Shown here piece by piece: positions 1-6,577 of a DNA stretch of 38,418 bases. Both the position numbers and the translations under genes were made by a program. Position 1 is the stretch's first letter. The number at the start of each line of letters is the position of its first letter. The notes beneath the pieces were generated by a model. The model was given only the letters and a program-made list of their open reading frames with translations, did not search any database and was not told the origin of the DNA. Source of the stretch: Oscillospiraceae bacterium (GTDB lineage: Bacteria > Bacillota > Clostridia > Oscillospirales > Ruminococcaceae); the NCBI GenBank assembly GCA_004554485.1, contig SFLS01000020.1, positions 1-38,418 on the forward strand, given 5' to 3'.

Positions 1-54
1 GAGTGTATTCTGTGCCTGGAATGCGTGAAAAACTGCCCCAAAAAGGCGCTGTGA
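1..54 (+). CDS. C-terminal end of a 4Fe-4S ferredoxin-type protein (partial)
   Basis: The window opens inside a reading frame whose last 17 codons contain C-I-L-C-L-E-C-V-K-N-C-P, followed by PKKAL and a TGA stop. CxxCxxCxxxCP is the classical ligand pattern of a [4Fe-4S] cluster, so this is the end of an electron-transfer domain. The start and the rest of the protein lie outside the window. It could be a small ferredoxin, the C-terminal ferredoxin domain of a larger oxidoreductase, or an EFR1-type flavodoxin-ferredoxin fusion. The sequence does not decide between these. Confidence 0.75.
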   Translation, partial: ECILCLECVKNCPKKAL

Positions 55-68
55 GCGCAAAGGAGAGA

Positions 69-165
69 GCGCGGGGCGCAGCCCCGGCCGCCCTGCGAAA
101 GCAGGGCGGCCTCCGTCGCGAAGCGGCGGAGGCGGATCTTTGATCCGCTGGGCTGCGCCCCGCGC
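69..165. repeat. Cloverleaf-like structured element (outer stem plus three hairpins)
   Basis: A perfect 16-bp outer stem (69-84 with 150-165) encloses three consecutive hairpins. They are an 11-bp perfect stem with a GAAA loop (86-96/101-111), an 8-bp stem with one G-T pair and a GAA loop (112-119/123-130), and a 7-bp stem with a TTT loop (132-138/142-148). Only C85, G131 and T149 are unpaired at the junction. The layout matches the element at 4541-4635 although the stem sequences differ. It lies in the roughly 300-bp gap between the ferredoxin-type gene and the next leftward gene. I see no other gene in that gap, only more GC-rich sequence and a simple hairpin at 318-344. Function is unknown: structured RNA, a REP/BIME-like repeat or a cruciform-forming DNA element are all possible. 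Confidence 0.7.
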
Positions 166-317
166 CCGGCTTTTTGCAGGAACCGGCGGAGGACGGGCAA
201 AACCGGGCAGCACAGGGGGGGGAACCGGCCGGAAAAACAGAAAAACACCGCCCGGCGGGGGCGGCATAGCATGGAATAGGCCCGGGCGGCGGCAGCCGCT
301 GCCGTGGGGGTCATGTA

Positions 318-344
318 GGGGGCAGAGGGGATTTCTCTGCCCCC
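318..344 (-). terminator. Hairpin after the DNA glycosylase gene
   Basis: A perfect 10-bp stem (318-327 with 335-344) with a 7-nt loop lies immediately beyond the stop codon of the leftward gene ending at 352. No T tract follows on the minus strand, so intrinsic termination is only a possibility. Confidence 0.4.
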
Positions 345-351
345 GTAGAAT

Positions 352-840
352 TTACAGCAGAGCGGCGCGGTAGGCAGACACCAGCGCCGCAAAGGAGGCG
401 CGGGCGTTGGCTGCGGAGGGACTGGGCAGTGCGGCGGCGGGAAGGCCGGTGTGCGGCTGGACAAGCTGCCGGTAGAGCCGGCCGGCTGTGGCACCGGTGG
501 TGCAGATGCGCACAATACCGGGATACCGGGCCAGCAGGTCGCCGATTTTGTTGGGGACGGGGTTGCGGATGGTGGAATCGGCGGCGCCGGTGATGGTGCA
601 GGAGGCCAGAACATCCCACAGGGCCAGGCGGTGGCGGGCCAGCAGAGCCGTGCGGCCGGCGGCAGTATCGGGATCGGGTTCGCCGTACACGGCGGCGAGA
701 ACCGGCCAGAAGCGGTTTTGCGGGTGGGCATAGTAAAAGGCCTCGGCACGGCTGCGGGGACTGGGCATGGTGCCGAGAATCAGGATGCGGCTGTCCGGCC
801 AAATCAGGGGCGGCAGGGGATGGATGACGGTTTGGGACAT
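352..840 (-). CDS. DNA-deoxyinosine glycosylase (UDG superfamily, family 6 type)
   Basis: The 162-residue protein begins with a short leader and then LILGTMPSPRSR (about residues 20-31), followed by YYAHPQNRFWP and NPVPNKIGDL. These blocks are characteristic of the hypoxanthine/deoxyinosine DNA glycosylase branch of the uracil-DNA-glycosylase superfamily, which excises hypoxanthine arising from deamination of adenine in DNA. The length is normal for this small single-domain cytosolic enzyme. The gene is the most downstream of four leftward genes but is separated from the FemAB-type gene by about 100 bp containing GC-rich hairpins, so co-transcription is uncertain. The assignment to family is firm. 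Exact lesion specificity is inferred. Confidence 0.85.
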   Translation of the reverse strand: MSQTVIHPLPPLIWPDSRILILGTMPSPRSRAEAFYYAHPQNRFWPVLAAVYGEPDPDTAAGRTALLARHRLALWDVLASCTITGAADSTIRNPVPNKIGDLLARYPGIVRICTTGATAGRLYRQLVQPHTGLPAAALPSPSAANARASFAALVSAYRAALL

Positions 841-879
841 GAGGGGGGACCTCCGGGGAAGGTGGGGTGGGGAAAGAAA

Positions 880-911
880 GCGGCCCCGCAGGGGCCGCGG
901 CGAAGCCGCGG
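880..911. repeat. Pair of overlapping GC hairpins, possible degenerate relative of the cloverleaf elements
   Basis: Between the femAB-type and glycosylase genes, an 8-bp hairpin with a GCA loop (880-887/891-898) overlaps a 7-bp hairpin with a GAA loop (895-901/905-911). The same trinucleotide loops, GCA and GAA, recur in the element at 4541-4635. There is no outer stem. It may be a decayed copy, or only a local palindrome in GC-rich spacer. Confidence 0.45.
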
Positions 912-939
912 GGGCGGTGGGGCGGGGAAGAAGAAAAGG

Positions 940-1980
940 CTATCTTTTGCGGCGGGCGCGCAGCTTTTGCAGCAGGGGCTTGCCGCGCAGGAAGGCCCAG
1001 TACCAGAACGGGGAAAGAACACGGTCAAATTCGCCGGCCAGTTCGGTCACGCCGACCGAGTGGCAGAAGCCCTCCTTAAAGCGGTACAGGCCGTTTTCCT
1101 TGCTGAGGGAGTACACCCCGCCGAAATCGTAGAACTCGGCGCCGAGAGAACAGGCCCAGCGGATCATCTCCGCCTGCATGGCGTAGGCGGGCATCAGGTT
1201 GCGTTTTTCGTTGCTGCTGGCGCCGTAAATGTAAAAGACTTTACGGCCGTAGTGTAGCGCGATGGCGGCGGCCAGCGGCTCACCCTCGTATTCCGCCAGG
1301 CAAAGGCGGCAGTGCTCGGGACCGTAGGCTTCTAGCATCCGCTGGAAATAATCCAGCGGGCGGTGGCCGATGCCGTCCCGTTCGCAGGTTTCCAGATAGA
1401 TGCGAAAGAAGGTTTCCAGCGCTTCGGCGCCGGCCCAGCGGGTGGTGATCCCCCGCCGGGTGGCCAGGCGGATATTATAGCGGGTCTTTTCGCCGAAAGA
1501 GGGCATCAGCTCCTCCAGGGTTTTGCCCTGCAGCGGCAGGAACATATTAAAGCGGGGCTGAATCTGATCGTGCATGCCGCAGTTGCGGGCGCGGCAGCGC
1601 AGCCCCATCTTTCGGTATGCGTCGATCAGGGTGTCGTCGTAGGGCGTTTCTGGGTCAAACCGCAGCAGAAAGGCCCGGTGCTTTTTCAGGACAGGGACAG
1701 CTTCCCGCAGCAGGGCCGCGATGGTTTGGGTATCGTAGGGGTCGCAGACCGGCCCGCGCGGGGCGTAGGCCAGCGTGCGGCCCGCCACCGCGGGAGCGAA
1801 GATGATGCTGAGGGCGGCGGTGATGCGGCCCTCCTGCTCCAGATAGACCTGCTCGCCGATCCAGCCCTTTTTGACATAGGCCCAGCCGCGGTCCTGCATT
1901 AGGTTGCCCCAGCGGCTGCCTGCCACAAAGTCGGTATAGCGCCGGACGGCGGCGGGATCGGATTGCTCGAGAATAGGCAT
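940..1980 (-). CDS. FemAB-family peptidoglycan bridge aminoacyltransferase
   Basis: The 346-residue protein has the features of the FemABX family, non-ribosomal aminoacyltransferases with a double GNAT-like fold. These use aminoacyl-tRNA to attach residues to the side chain of the third amino acid of lipid II. Visible family blocks include the early SRWGNLMQ segment, RFNMFLPL, KTRYNIRLA (about residue 165), YIYGASSNEKRNLMP (about 250) and YDFGGV followed by GLYRFKEGF near the C-terminus. A basic tail (RARRKR) ends the protein. Its start lies 24 bp after the murE stop, with an AAGGAG-type site, which indicates one operon with murE and arginase. Which amino acid is transferred cannot be read from the sequence. 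Confidence 0.88.
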   Translation of the reverse strand: MPILEQSDPAAVRRYTDFVAGSRWGNLMQDRGWAYVKKGWIGEQVYLEQEGRITAALSIIFAPAVAGRTLAYAPRGPVCDPYDTQTIAALLREAVPVLKKHRAFLLRFDPETPYDDTLIDAYRKMGLRCRARNCGMHDQIQPRFNMFLPLQGKTLEELMPSFGEKTRYNIRLATRRGITTRWAGAEALETFFRIYLETCERDGIGHRPLDYFQRMLEAYGPEHCRLCLAEYEGEPLAAAIALHYGRKVFYIYGASSNEKRNLMPAYAMQAEMIRWACSLGAEFYDFGGVYSLSKENGLYRFKEGFCHSVGVTELAGEFDRVLSPFWYWAFLRGKPLLQKLRARRKR

Positions 1981-2004
1981 GATGGTTCTCCTTTGCGGTG
2001 ATGG

Positions 2005-3480
2005 TCACAGGCCCAGGCAGCGGCGGGCGATGGCAAGGTCGGATTCGTAGAAATCGTAGCGGCCCTGCACCTTTTGGTAATCTTCCTCGCCTTTGCCGGC
2101 CAGAATAAGCAGTTCGCCGGGCAGAAGCTCCGCGATGGCGGTTTCGACGGCGGCGGTCCGGTCCGGAAGGATTACGAAGCGGCGGTGATACTCGGCGATA
2201 TAGCCTGCCATTTCCCGGCAGATCTCGGCCGGATCCTCAAAGCCGGGGTCTTCGGCGGTGAGATAGACAAAATCGGCGTACTGCCCGCAAAGCCGTCCGA
2301 TATCCACCCGGCGCTTTTGGTTCTTGTGGCCGGGACAGCCGCACAGCACCTTGATGGGGGCGCCGGGATAATCCTGCCGGAGAGAGCAAAACAGGGCGGT
2401 AAAGCTGAGAAAGTTGTGGGCATAATCGACGATGACGGTACGGCCGTCCTTCTTCAGGACATTCATGCGGCCGGGAACGGTGACATCCGCGATGCCGGCG
2501 GCGATGGCGTCCTCCCCAATCCCCAAAGCGCGGGTGACGGTGATGGCCGCCAGCGCGTTGGCAACATTGAAGCGGCCCTCCATGGCAATGCGGTAATCCC
2601 GGCGGGAACGCCCGTCGCAGACGGTAAAGGAAAAGCCGGGATCCTGCTTGCGGATATCTTCCGCCCACAGATCGCAGGAGGGGTCCTCCCCGCAGACCAG
2701 CACCCGCTCGGCGTAGCGTTCGGCGGTGGAGCGGATCTCCTCAAACCGGTCGGTGCCGCGGCAGATCACGGCGATGCGGCAGTTTTTCATCAGCTGGAGC
2801 TTGCACCGGAAGTAATCCTCGAAGTCCTCGTGCTCCAGCGGGCCGATGTGGTCCTCCGACAGATTGAGGAACAGGCCGGCGGTAAACGGCACCCCATAGA
2901 CGCGCTGCTGCTTGTACGCCTGCGAGGAGACCTCCATGGTAAGGTGCCGGATGCCGTGGGCGAGGGTATCGGCAAAGCACTGCTGCAGTTCCAGCGATTC
3001 CGGGGTGGTGAGATGCGCTTCGGCACTTTGGCCGCCGGTGTACATTTCCACGGTGGAAAGAACAGCGGTGCGCCGTCCCAACGCGACATCCAGAATGCTT
3101 TTGATGAAGTACGTGGTGGTGGTCTTGCCTTTGGTGCCGGTCAGGCCGATGAGGGTGAGCTGCTCGGCGGGGCGGCCGTAGTATTCCGCCGCCAACACCG
3201 AAAGCGCCCGGCGGGCATCGCTGACCAGCAGGGCGGGAGCGGACAGCGCATAACGCTGCTGCGCCAGATAGCAGGCGGCGCCCTGCTGCAGGGCGCTTTG
3301 CAGATACTCGGGCCGGAAATTCAGCCCCTTGCAGACGAAAAGCGAGCCGGGAGTGACGTTCCGGCTATCGTAGGTAATGGCGGGGAAGATCAGCTCCTGC
3401 GGGCAGCCGGGTGTATCCAGCAGCAGACCGTGGGCCTGCAGCGCCGCCCGGGCGCGGGAAAGGGAGAGGGTGTATTCCAT
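2005..3480 (-). CDS. murE: MurE-type UDP-MurNAc-tripeptide ligase
   Basis: This 491-residue Mur ligase adds the third amino acid to UDP-MurNAc-L-Ala-D-Glu. The N-terminal domain recognises the UMP moiety (FVCKGLNFRPEYL, about residues 49-61). The ATP-binding loop is GLTGTKGKTTTT (about 132-143), followed by TTPESLELQ and the LNLSEDHIGPLEH block. The C-terminal domain includes VPGRMNVL, VDYAHN and a late GKGEEDYQ. The residue-3 selectivity site reads TAEDPGFEDP (about 405), where meso-diaminopimelate-adding MurE enzymes carry DNPR, so the donor amino acid is probably not mDAP. The gene lies 15 bp after the arginase gene and 24 bp before the femAB-type gene. The family is certain; the substrate is inferred. 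Some genomes encode extra MurE-like ligases, so this could be a paralogue. Confidence 0.88.
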   Translation of the reverse strand: MEYTLSLSRARAALQAHGLLLDTPGCPQELIFPAITYDSRNVTPGSLFVCKGLNFRPEYLQSALQQGAACYLAQQRYALSAPALLVSDARRALSVLAAEYYGRPAEQLTLIGLTGTKGKTTTTYFIKSILDVALGRRTAVLSTVEMYTGGQSAEAHLTTPESLELQQCFADTLAHGIRHLTMEVSSQAYKQQRVYGVPFTAGLFLNLSEDHIGPLEHEDFEDYFRCKLQLMKNCRIAVICRGTDRFEEIRSTAERYAERVLVCGEDPSCDLWAEDIRKQDPGFSFTVCDGRSRRDYRIAMEGRFNVANALAAITVTRALGIGEDAIAAGIADVTVPGRMNVLKKDGRTVIVDYAHNFLSFTALFCSLRQDYPGAPIKVLCGCPGHKNQKRRVDIGRLCGQYADFVYLTAEDPGFEDPAEICREMAGYIAEYHRRFVILPDRTAAVETAIAELLPGELLILAGKGEEDYQKVQGRYDFYESDLAIARRCLGL

Positions 3481-3495
3481 AGCGGGTAAAACTCC

Positions 3496-4395
3496 TTACT
3501 GCGCTGCGGCCAGCGCCAGCAGCACAGGCTTTAAGATATCCAGAACGGTGCGGCAGCAGCTGCCGTCGGGGTCCCGGGCGGGGTTGTATTCCACACAGTC
3601 CAGCGCCACCGCCTTGCCGGTGGCGGCCAGGGCGGTCAGCACCTCGGTGACCTGCCGGGGGGTGGGACCATCCGGAATGGGCAGGCCGGTGGCGGGAATA
3701 TAGGCGGCATCCAGCGAATCGACATCCCAGCTGACGTGGCAGTAGGGGGTGGAAACGCGCTCCAGCAGCCGGCGCAGCACGGCGGAAAGGCCCTTTTCGC
3801 GGATCTCGCGCATGGGGTAGAGGTTGACGCCCTGCGCGGCGAGGATCTCCTCCTCGGCGGGGTCGATATCCCGCGCGAAGATGATATGGACGTTTTCCGG
3901 CCGCAGGGCGGGGACTCCGCCGCAGACCGCGCTGAGCTGCGGTCCGCAAAGCCCCAGCAGCGCCGCCACGGGCATCCCGTGGATGTTGCCGGAAGCAGAG
4001 GTCTCCTCGGTATTGATATCGGTGTGGGCATCCACCCAGATGAGCGAAAGCTCCTCCGGGGAGTAGTGCTGCGCGGTGCCCGCGACCGTCCCCAGCCCCA
4101 GGGCGTGGTCGCCGCCCAGCGTAACGGGAAAGGCCCCGGCGCTCTGGGCCGTGCTGACGGCATCCCGGGTGGCGGCGCAGGCGGAAAGCACCTCGGCGAG
4201 ATAGTGGGGGGACGGCTCCTCCTCCCGACGGACGGTAAGGGGGACAAAGGCGGAATCCGCCGCTGCCGCGATACCGTTATGGGAGAGGAAGGAGAGCAGA
4301 CCGTTTTCGCCGCTGACGAGGGCGGCGCCGCCCATGGCGCAGCCGGCGGTGCCGCAGCCCAGCTCCAGCGGAGCCGCAATAAGAGAAAACCGCAT
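3496..4395 (-). CDS. Arginase-family ureohydrolase
   Basis: The 299-residue protein carries the metal ligands of the arginase/agmatinase family: GGDHALGLG (about residues 93-101), WVDAHTDINT (about 119-128), then SGNIHGMPV and SWDVDSLDA (about 222-230). The late CVEYNP motif is also present. The pairing of DAHTDINT with SGN-HGMP resembles true arginase (L-arginine to L-ornithine plus urea) rather than agmatinase. It is first in a tight leftward operon with murE and femAB, which suggests that its ornithine, rather than nitrogen disposal alone, may matter here. That link is inference. The start ATG is followed closely by the MRFSLIAAPLELG beta-strand typical of the family N-terminus. Confidence 0.88.
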   Translation of the reverse strand: MRFSLIAAPLELGCGTAGCAMGGAALVSGENGLLSFLSHNGIAAAADSAFVPLTVRREEEPSPHYLAEVLSACAATRDAVSTAQSAGAFPVTLGGDHALGLGTVAGTAQHYSPEELSLIWVDAHTDINTEETSASGNIHGMPVAALLGLCGPQLSAVCGGVPALRPENVHIIFARDIDPAEEEILAAQGVNLYPMREIREKGLSAVLRRLLERVSTPYCHVSWDVDSLDAAYIPATGLPIPDGPTPRQVTEVLTALAATGKAVALDCVEYNPARDPDGSCCRTVLDILKPVLLALAAAQ

Positions 4396-4458
4396 GGCGG
4401 ATCCCTGCCTTTCACACTGATAGGATGGGGCATAATCCCCCAGATTAAACCGTAACCT

Positions 4459-4487
4459 ATTGTACCACAGTCCCCCGGGAGAAACAA
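4459..4487 (-). promoter_or_regulatory. Sigma-A-type promoter of the arginase-murE-femAB operon
   Basis: On the minus strand TTGTTT (4482-4487) and TACAAT (4459-4464) are separated by 17 bp, upstream of the arginase start at 4395. Confidence 0.6.
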
Positions 4488-4540
4488 CCGGATTTGTTTG
4501 AATATTTTGGCGGGGCGGCGGGAGAGCCAGGGGGAGAGGG

Positions 4541-4635
4541 CGGCCCGCAGGGCCGTCCGGGCCCCCGCAGGGGGCCCGGACGCTGCGATCGGAGATCGCA
4601 GGCCCCGGCCGAAGGCCGGGGCGCCCTGCGGGCCG
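4541..4635. repeat. Cloverleaf-like structured element with no unpaired junction bases
   Basis: The outer stem is 13 bp and perfect (4541-4553/4623-4635). Inside it are a 13-bp stem with a GCA loop (4554-4566/4570-4582), an 8-bp stem with a GGA loop (4583-4590/4594-4601) and a 9-bp stem with a GAA loop (4602-4610/4614-4622). Every base outside the three loops is paired. Each outer strand can instead fold on itself (for example 4541-4546 with 4550-4555), giving an alternative tandem-hairpin form. It sits between two divergent promoters, in a 435-bp gap (4396-4830) that otherwise contains only those promoters. It has the same architecture as 69-165. Confidence 0.75.
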
Positions 4636-4742
4636 AAGCCGGGGGCTTTTGCCGGGTAAAAAAGGGGAAAGGGACCCGGCAACGAGAGGGGCGGACAGCG
4701 CCTGTTTTCACAGATTATTCAGAAACCCGTCAAAGAGATTTG

Positions 4743-4771
4743 TTGACGGGCGGGGGAAAGTGCGATATGAT
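4743..4771 (+). promoter_or_regulatory. Sigma-A-type promoter of rpe and the Rnf-like operon
   Basis: TTGACG (4743-4748) and TATGAT (4766-4771) are separated by 17 bp, about 60 bp upstream of the rpe start. This is the only clear promoter before the rightward gene series that runs to 10197. Confidence 0.75.
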
Positions 4772-4830
4772 AAAAGAATAAAATAGGGCTTGTTGTGCCC
4801 GCTATTTACAGGAAAAAGAGGAACTTTGCC

Positions 4831-5481
4831 ATGATCATTTCCCCCTCCATGCTGTCAGCCGACTTTGCCCGGCTGAAGGAAGAGCTGGACCGTATCAAGG
4901 CAGCCGGCGCCGAATGGCTGCACATTGATGTGATGGACGGGCACTTTGTGCCGAACATCTCCTTCGGGATGCCGGTTATCAAAAGTATCCGGCCGGTAAG
5001 TGACCTGTTTTTTGATGTGCATATTATGATCAGCCAGCCGCAGAAGTATATTGCCGAGCTGAAAAAGAGCGGCGCCGAGCTGGTGACCTTCCACCTGGAG
5101 GCGGAGGGCGACCCCGCCGAGACCATCCGGATGATCCACGAGCAGGGGATGAAGGCGGGGATCTCGGTGAAGCCGGGGACTCCCGCGCAGGCGCTGGCGC
5201 CCTATCTGGACAGGGTGGAGCTGGTGCTGGTGATGACGGTGGAGCCGGGCTTTGGCGGACAGAGCTTTATGGAGGAGATGTGTCCCAAGCTGCACTGGCT
5301 GCGGGAGCACTGCCGTCCCGGTACGGTGCTGCAGGTGGATGGCGGCATCAACCGCAAGACCATTGCCGCTGCCGCTGCCGCGGGCGCCGACTGCTTTGTG
5401 GCGGGCAGCGCCATCTTTGGCAAGGAGGACTACGCGGCGGAGGTAGCCGCCCTGCGCGCGCTGGCCGAACAGGCCGGATGA
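4831..5481 (+). CDS. rpe: Ribulose-phosphate 3-epimerase
   Basis: This 216-residue TIM-barrel enzyme interconverts D-ribulose 5-phosphate and D-xylulose 5-phosphate in the pentose phosphate pathway. It begins with ISPSMLSADFARL and contains the metal-ligand blocks WLHIDVMDGHFVPN (about residues 29-42) and FFDVHIMI. MTVEPGFGGQ (about 138) and QVDGGIN (about 170) follow, and it ends with AGSAIFG. The start at 4831 is preferred over an in-frame ATG 36 bp upstream because it gives the normal family N-terminus and follows an AAGAGG ribosome site. rpe heads the operon; the Rnf-like genes follow 37 bp later. Confidence 0.95.
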   Translation: MIISPSMLSADFARLKEELDRIKAAGAEWLHIDVMDGHFVPNISFGMPVIKSIRPVSDLFFDVHIMISQPQKYIAELKKSGAELVTFHLEAEGDPAETIRMIHEQGMKAGISVKPGTPAQALAPYLDRVELVLVMTVEPGFGGQSFMEEMCPKLHWLREHCRPGTVLQVDGGINRKTIAAAAAAGADCFVAGSAIFGKEDYAAEVAALRALAEQAG

Positions 5482-5518
5482 ACGGGCGGAGGGACCCTCG
5501 AACGGAAGGAGAAAACCC

Positions 5519-6577
5519 ATGCAACTGACCGATAGAATATTCAGGGGGCTGTACCGGCGCGGCGTGATGCTGGAGCAGATGAAGGAGCCGGCGCTTTCCC
5601 GGACGGTAAAGCAGATGTCCTCGGCGGAGCCGGCCGAAAACCCCCGTGAGGTGGACGGCATGACGGCGCAGGAGATCATAGAAGCGGCAGAGCTGGCCGA
5701 TATCGTGGATGAGACCGACGGCCGGCCGCTGGCCGAAAAGCTGCGGGAGGCTGAGAACAGCGGTGGAATGCTGCTGGTGGACGCCATCGACGACGAGCCG
5801 TATGTGAGCAGCCAGATGGGGCCGATGCTGGCGCTGCGGGAGCAGTGCGCCGGAGGGATCCGGCTGGCGGCAAAGGTGCTGGGGACCGAAAACAGCACCG
5901 TACTGGTGTACAAGCATATCAGCGACAGCGAAGTGGCTATCCCCCGCAGCATCGACGGGATCCCGATCCGCAAGATCGGCGGGAAATACCCTGCTCAGCA
6001 GCATGTGGAGGAAGAGCTGGAGACGCTGTACCGGGATAAGGGCGGTTACCTGCTGGTGGGCGCCTGCGCCATGATCCACCTGTACCGCGCCGCCGCCGAG
6101 GGACGGGCTCAGACCACCGCCTTTGTGACGGTGGCAGGCAACTGCATCGGCTTTCCGCGCAACGTGGAAGCGCCGCTGGGCACCCCGGTCATAGAGCTGA
6201 TCAAGCTGTGCGGGCTGATCGAGCATCCCACCCGTGTGATTTTGGGCGGGCCGCTGACCGGCGCCGCCACCGAGGACCTGCGGCACGAAAAGGTAGAGCT
6301 GCGCACGGCCGCCGTGCTGGCCATCCATGACGATAAGGACGATTACAGCTATTCCTGCATCGGCTGCGGCAGATGTACCGCCGTCTGCCCGCAGGGACTG
6401 AACCCGATGCGGATCCTGCAGGAGCTGCGCCGCGGCAACCATGAGGCGGTGGAGGCGCTGGGCACCCGCGATTGCATCCAGTGTATGTGCTGCAGCTATA
6501 TCTGCCCCTCCCGCCAATCGGTAGCGGGGGAGATCCTGCTGTATCGCCGTAAAAGGAAGGGAGGCGAGACCGAATGA
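5519..6577 (+). CDS. Divergent RnfC-like protein
   Basis: The 352-residue protein is homologous to RnfC, the peripheral subunit that normally exchanges electrons with NADH in the Rnf ion-pumping complex. Two cysteine clusters near the C-terminus are intact: CIGCGRCTAVCP (Cys280, 283, 286, 290) and CIQCMCCSYICP (Cys319, 322, 325, 329, with an extra Cys324). By contrast, the glycine-rich nucleotide/flavin loop (GGAGFPT-like in canonical RnfC) should fall just before the EPY motif. Here it reads ADIVDETDGRPLAEKL, with no such loop. The following block is DAIDDEPYVSS, where canonical RnfC has NxAECEPYxTxD. The protein is also shorter than usual (about 430-450 residues or more). It overlaps the next gene by 4 bp. 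NADH oxidation is therefore doubtful; a redox role of the iron-sulfur clusters is possible. Confidence 0.8.
   Translation: MQLTDRIFRGLYRRGVMLEQMKEPALSRTVKQMSSAEPAENPREVDGMTAQEIIEAAELADIVDETDGRPLAEKLREAENSGGMLLVDAIDDEPYVSSQMGPMLALREQCAGGIRLAAKVLGTENSTVLVYKHISDSEVAIPRSIDGIPIRKIGGKYPAQQHVEEELETLYRDKGGYLLVGACAMIHLYRAAAEGRAQTTAFVTVAGNCIGFPRNVEAPLGTPVIELIKLCGLIEHPTRVILGGPLTGAATEDLRHEKVELRTAAVLAIHDDKDDYSYSCIGCGRCTAVCPQGLNPMRILQELRRGNHEAVEALGTRDCIQCMCCSYICPSRQSVAGEILLYRRKRKGGETE

Noticed and set aside
69..165. Cloverleaf element as a tRNA gene
   Set aside because: No T-loop GTTC, no anticodon stem-loop of seven bases and no CCA-type end; the stems are far too long.
451..1257. Plus-strand frame across the DNA glycosylase and femAB-type genes
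   Set aside because: It crosses two well-supported genes and an intergenic hairpin, with low-complexity glycine/alanine content.
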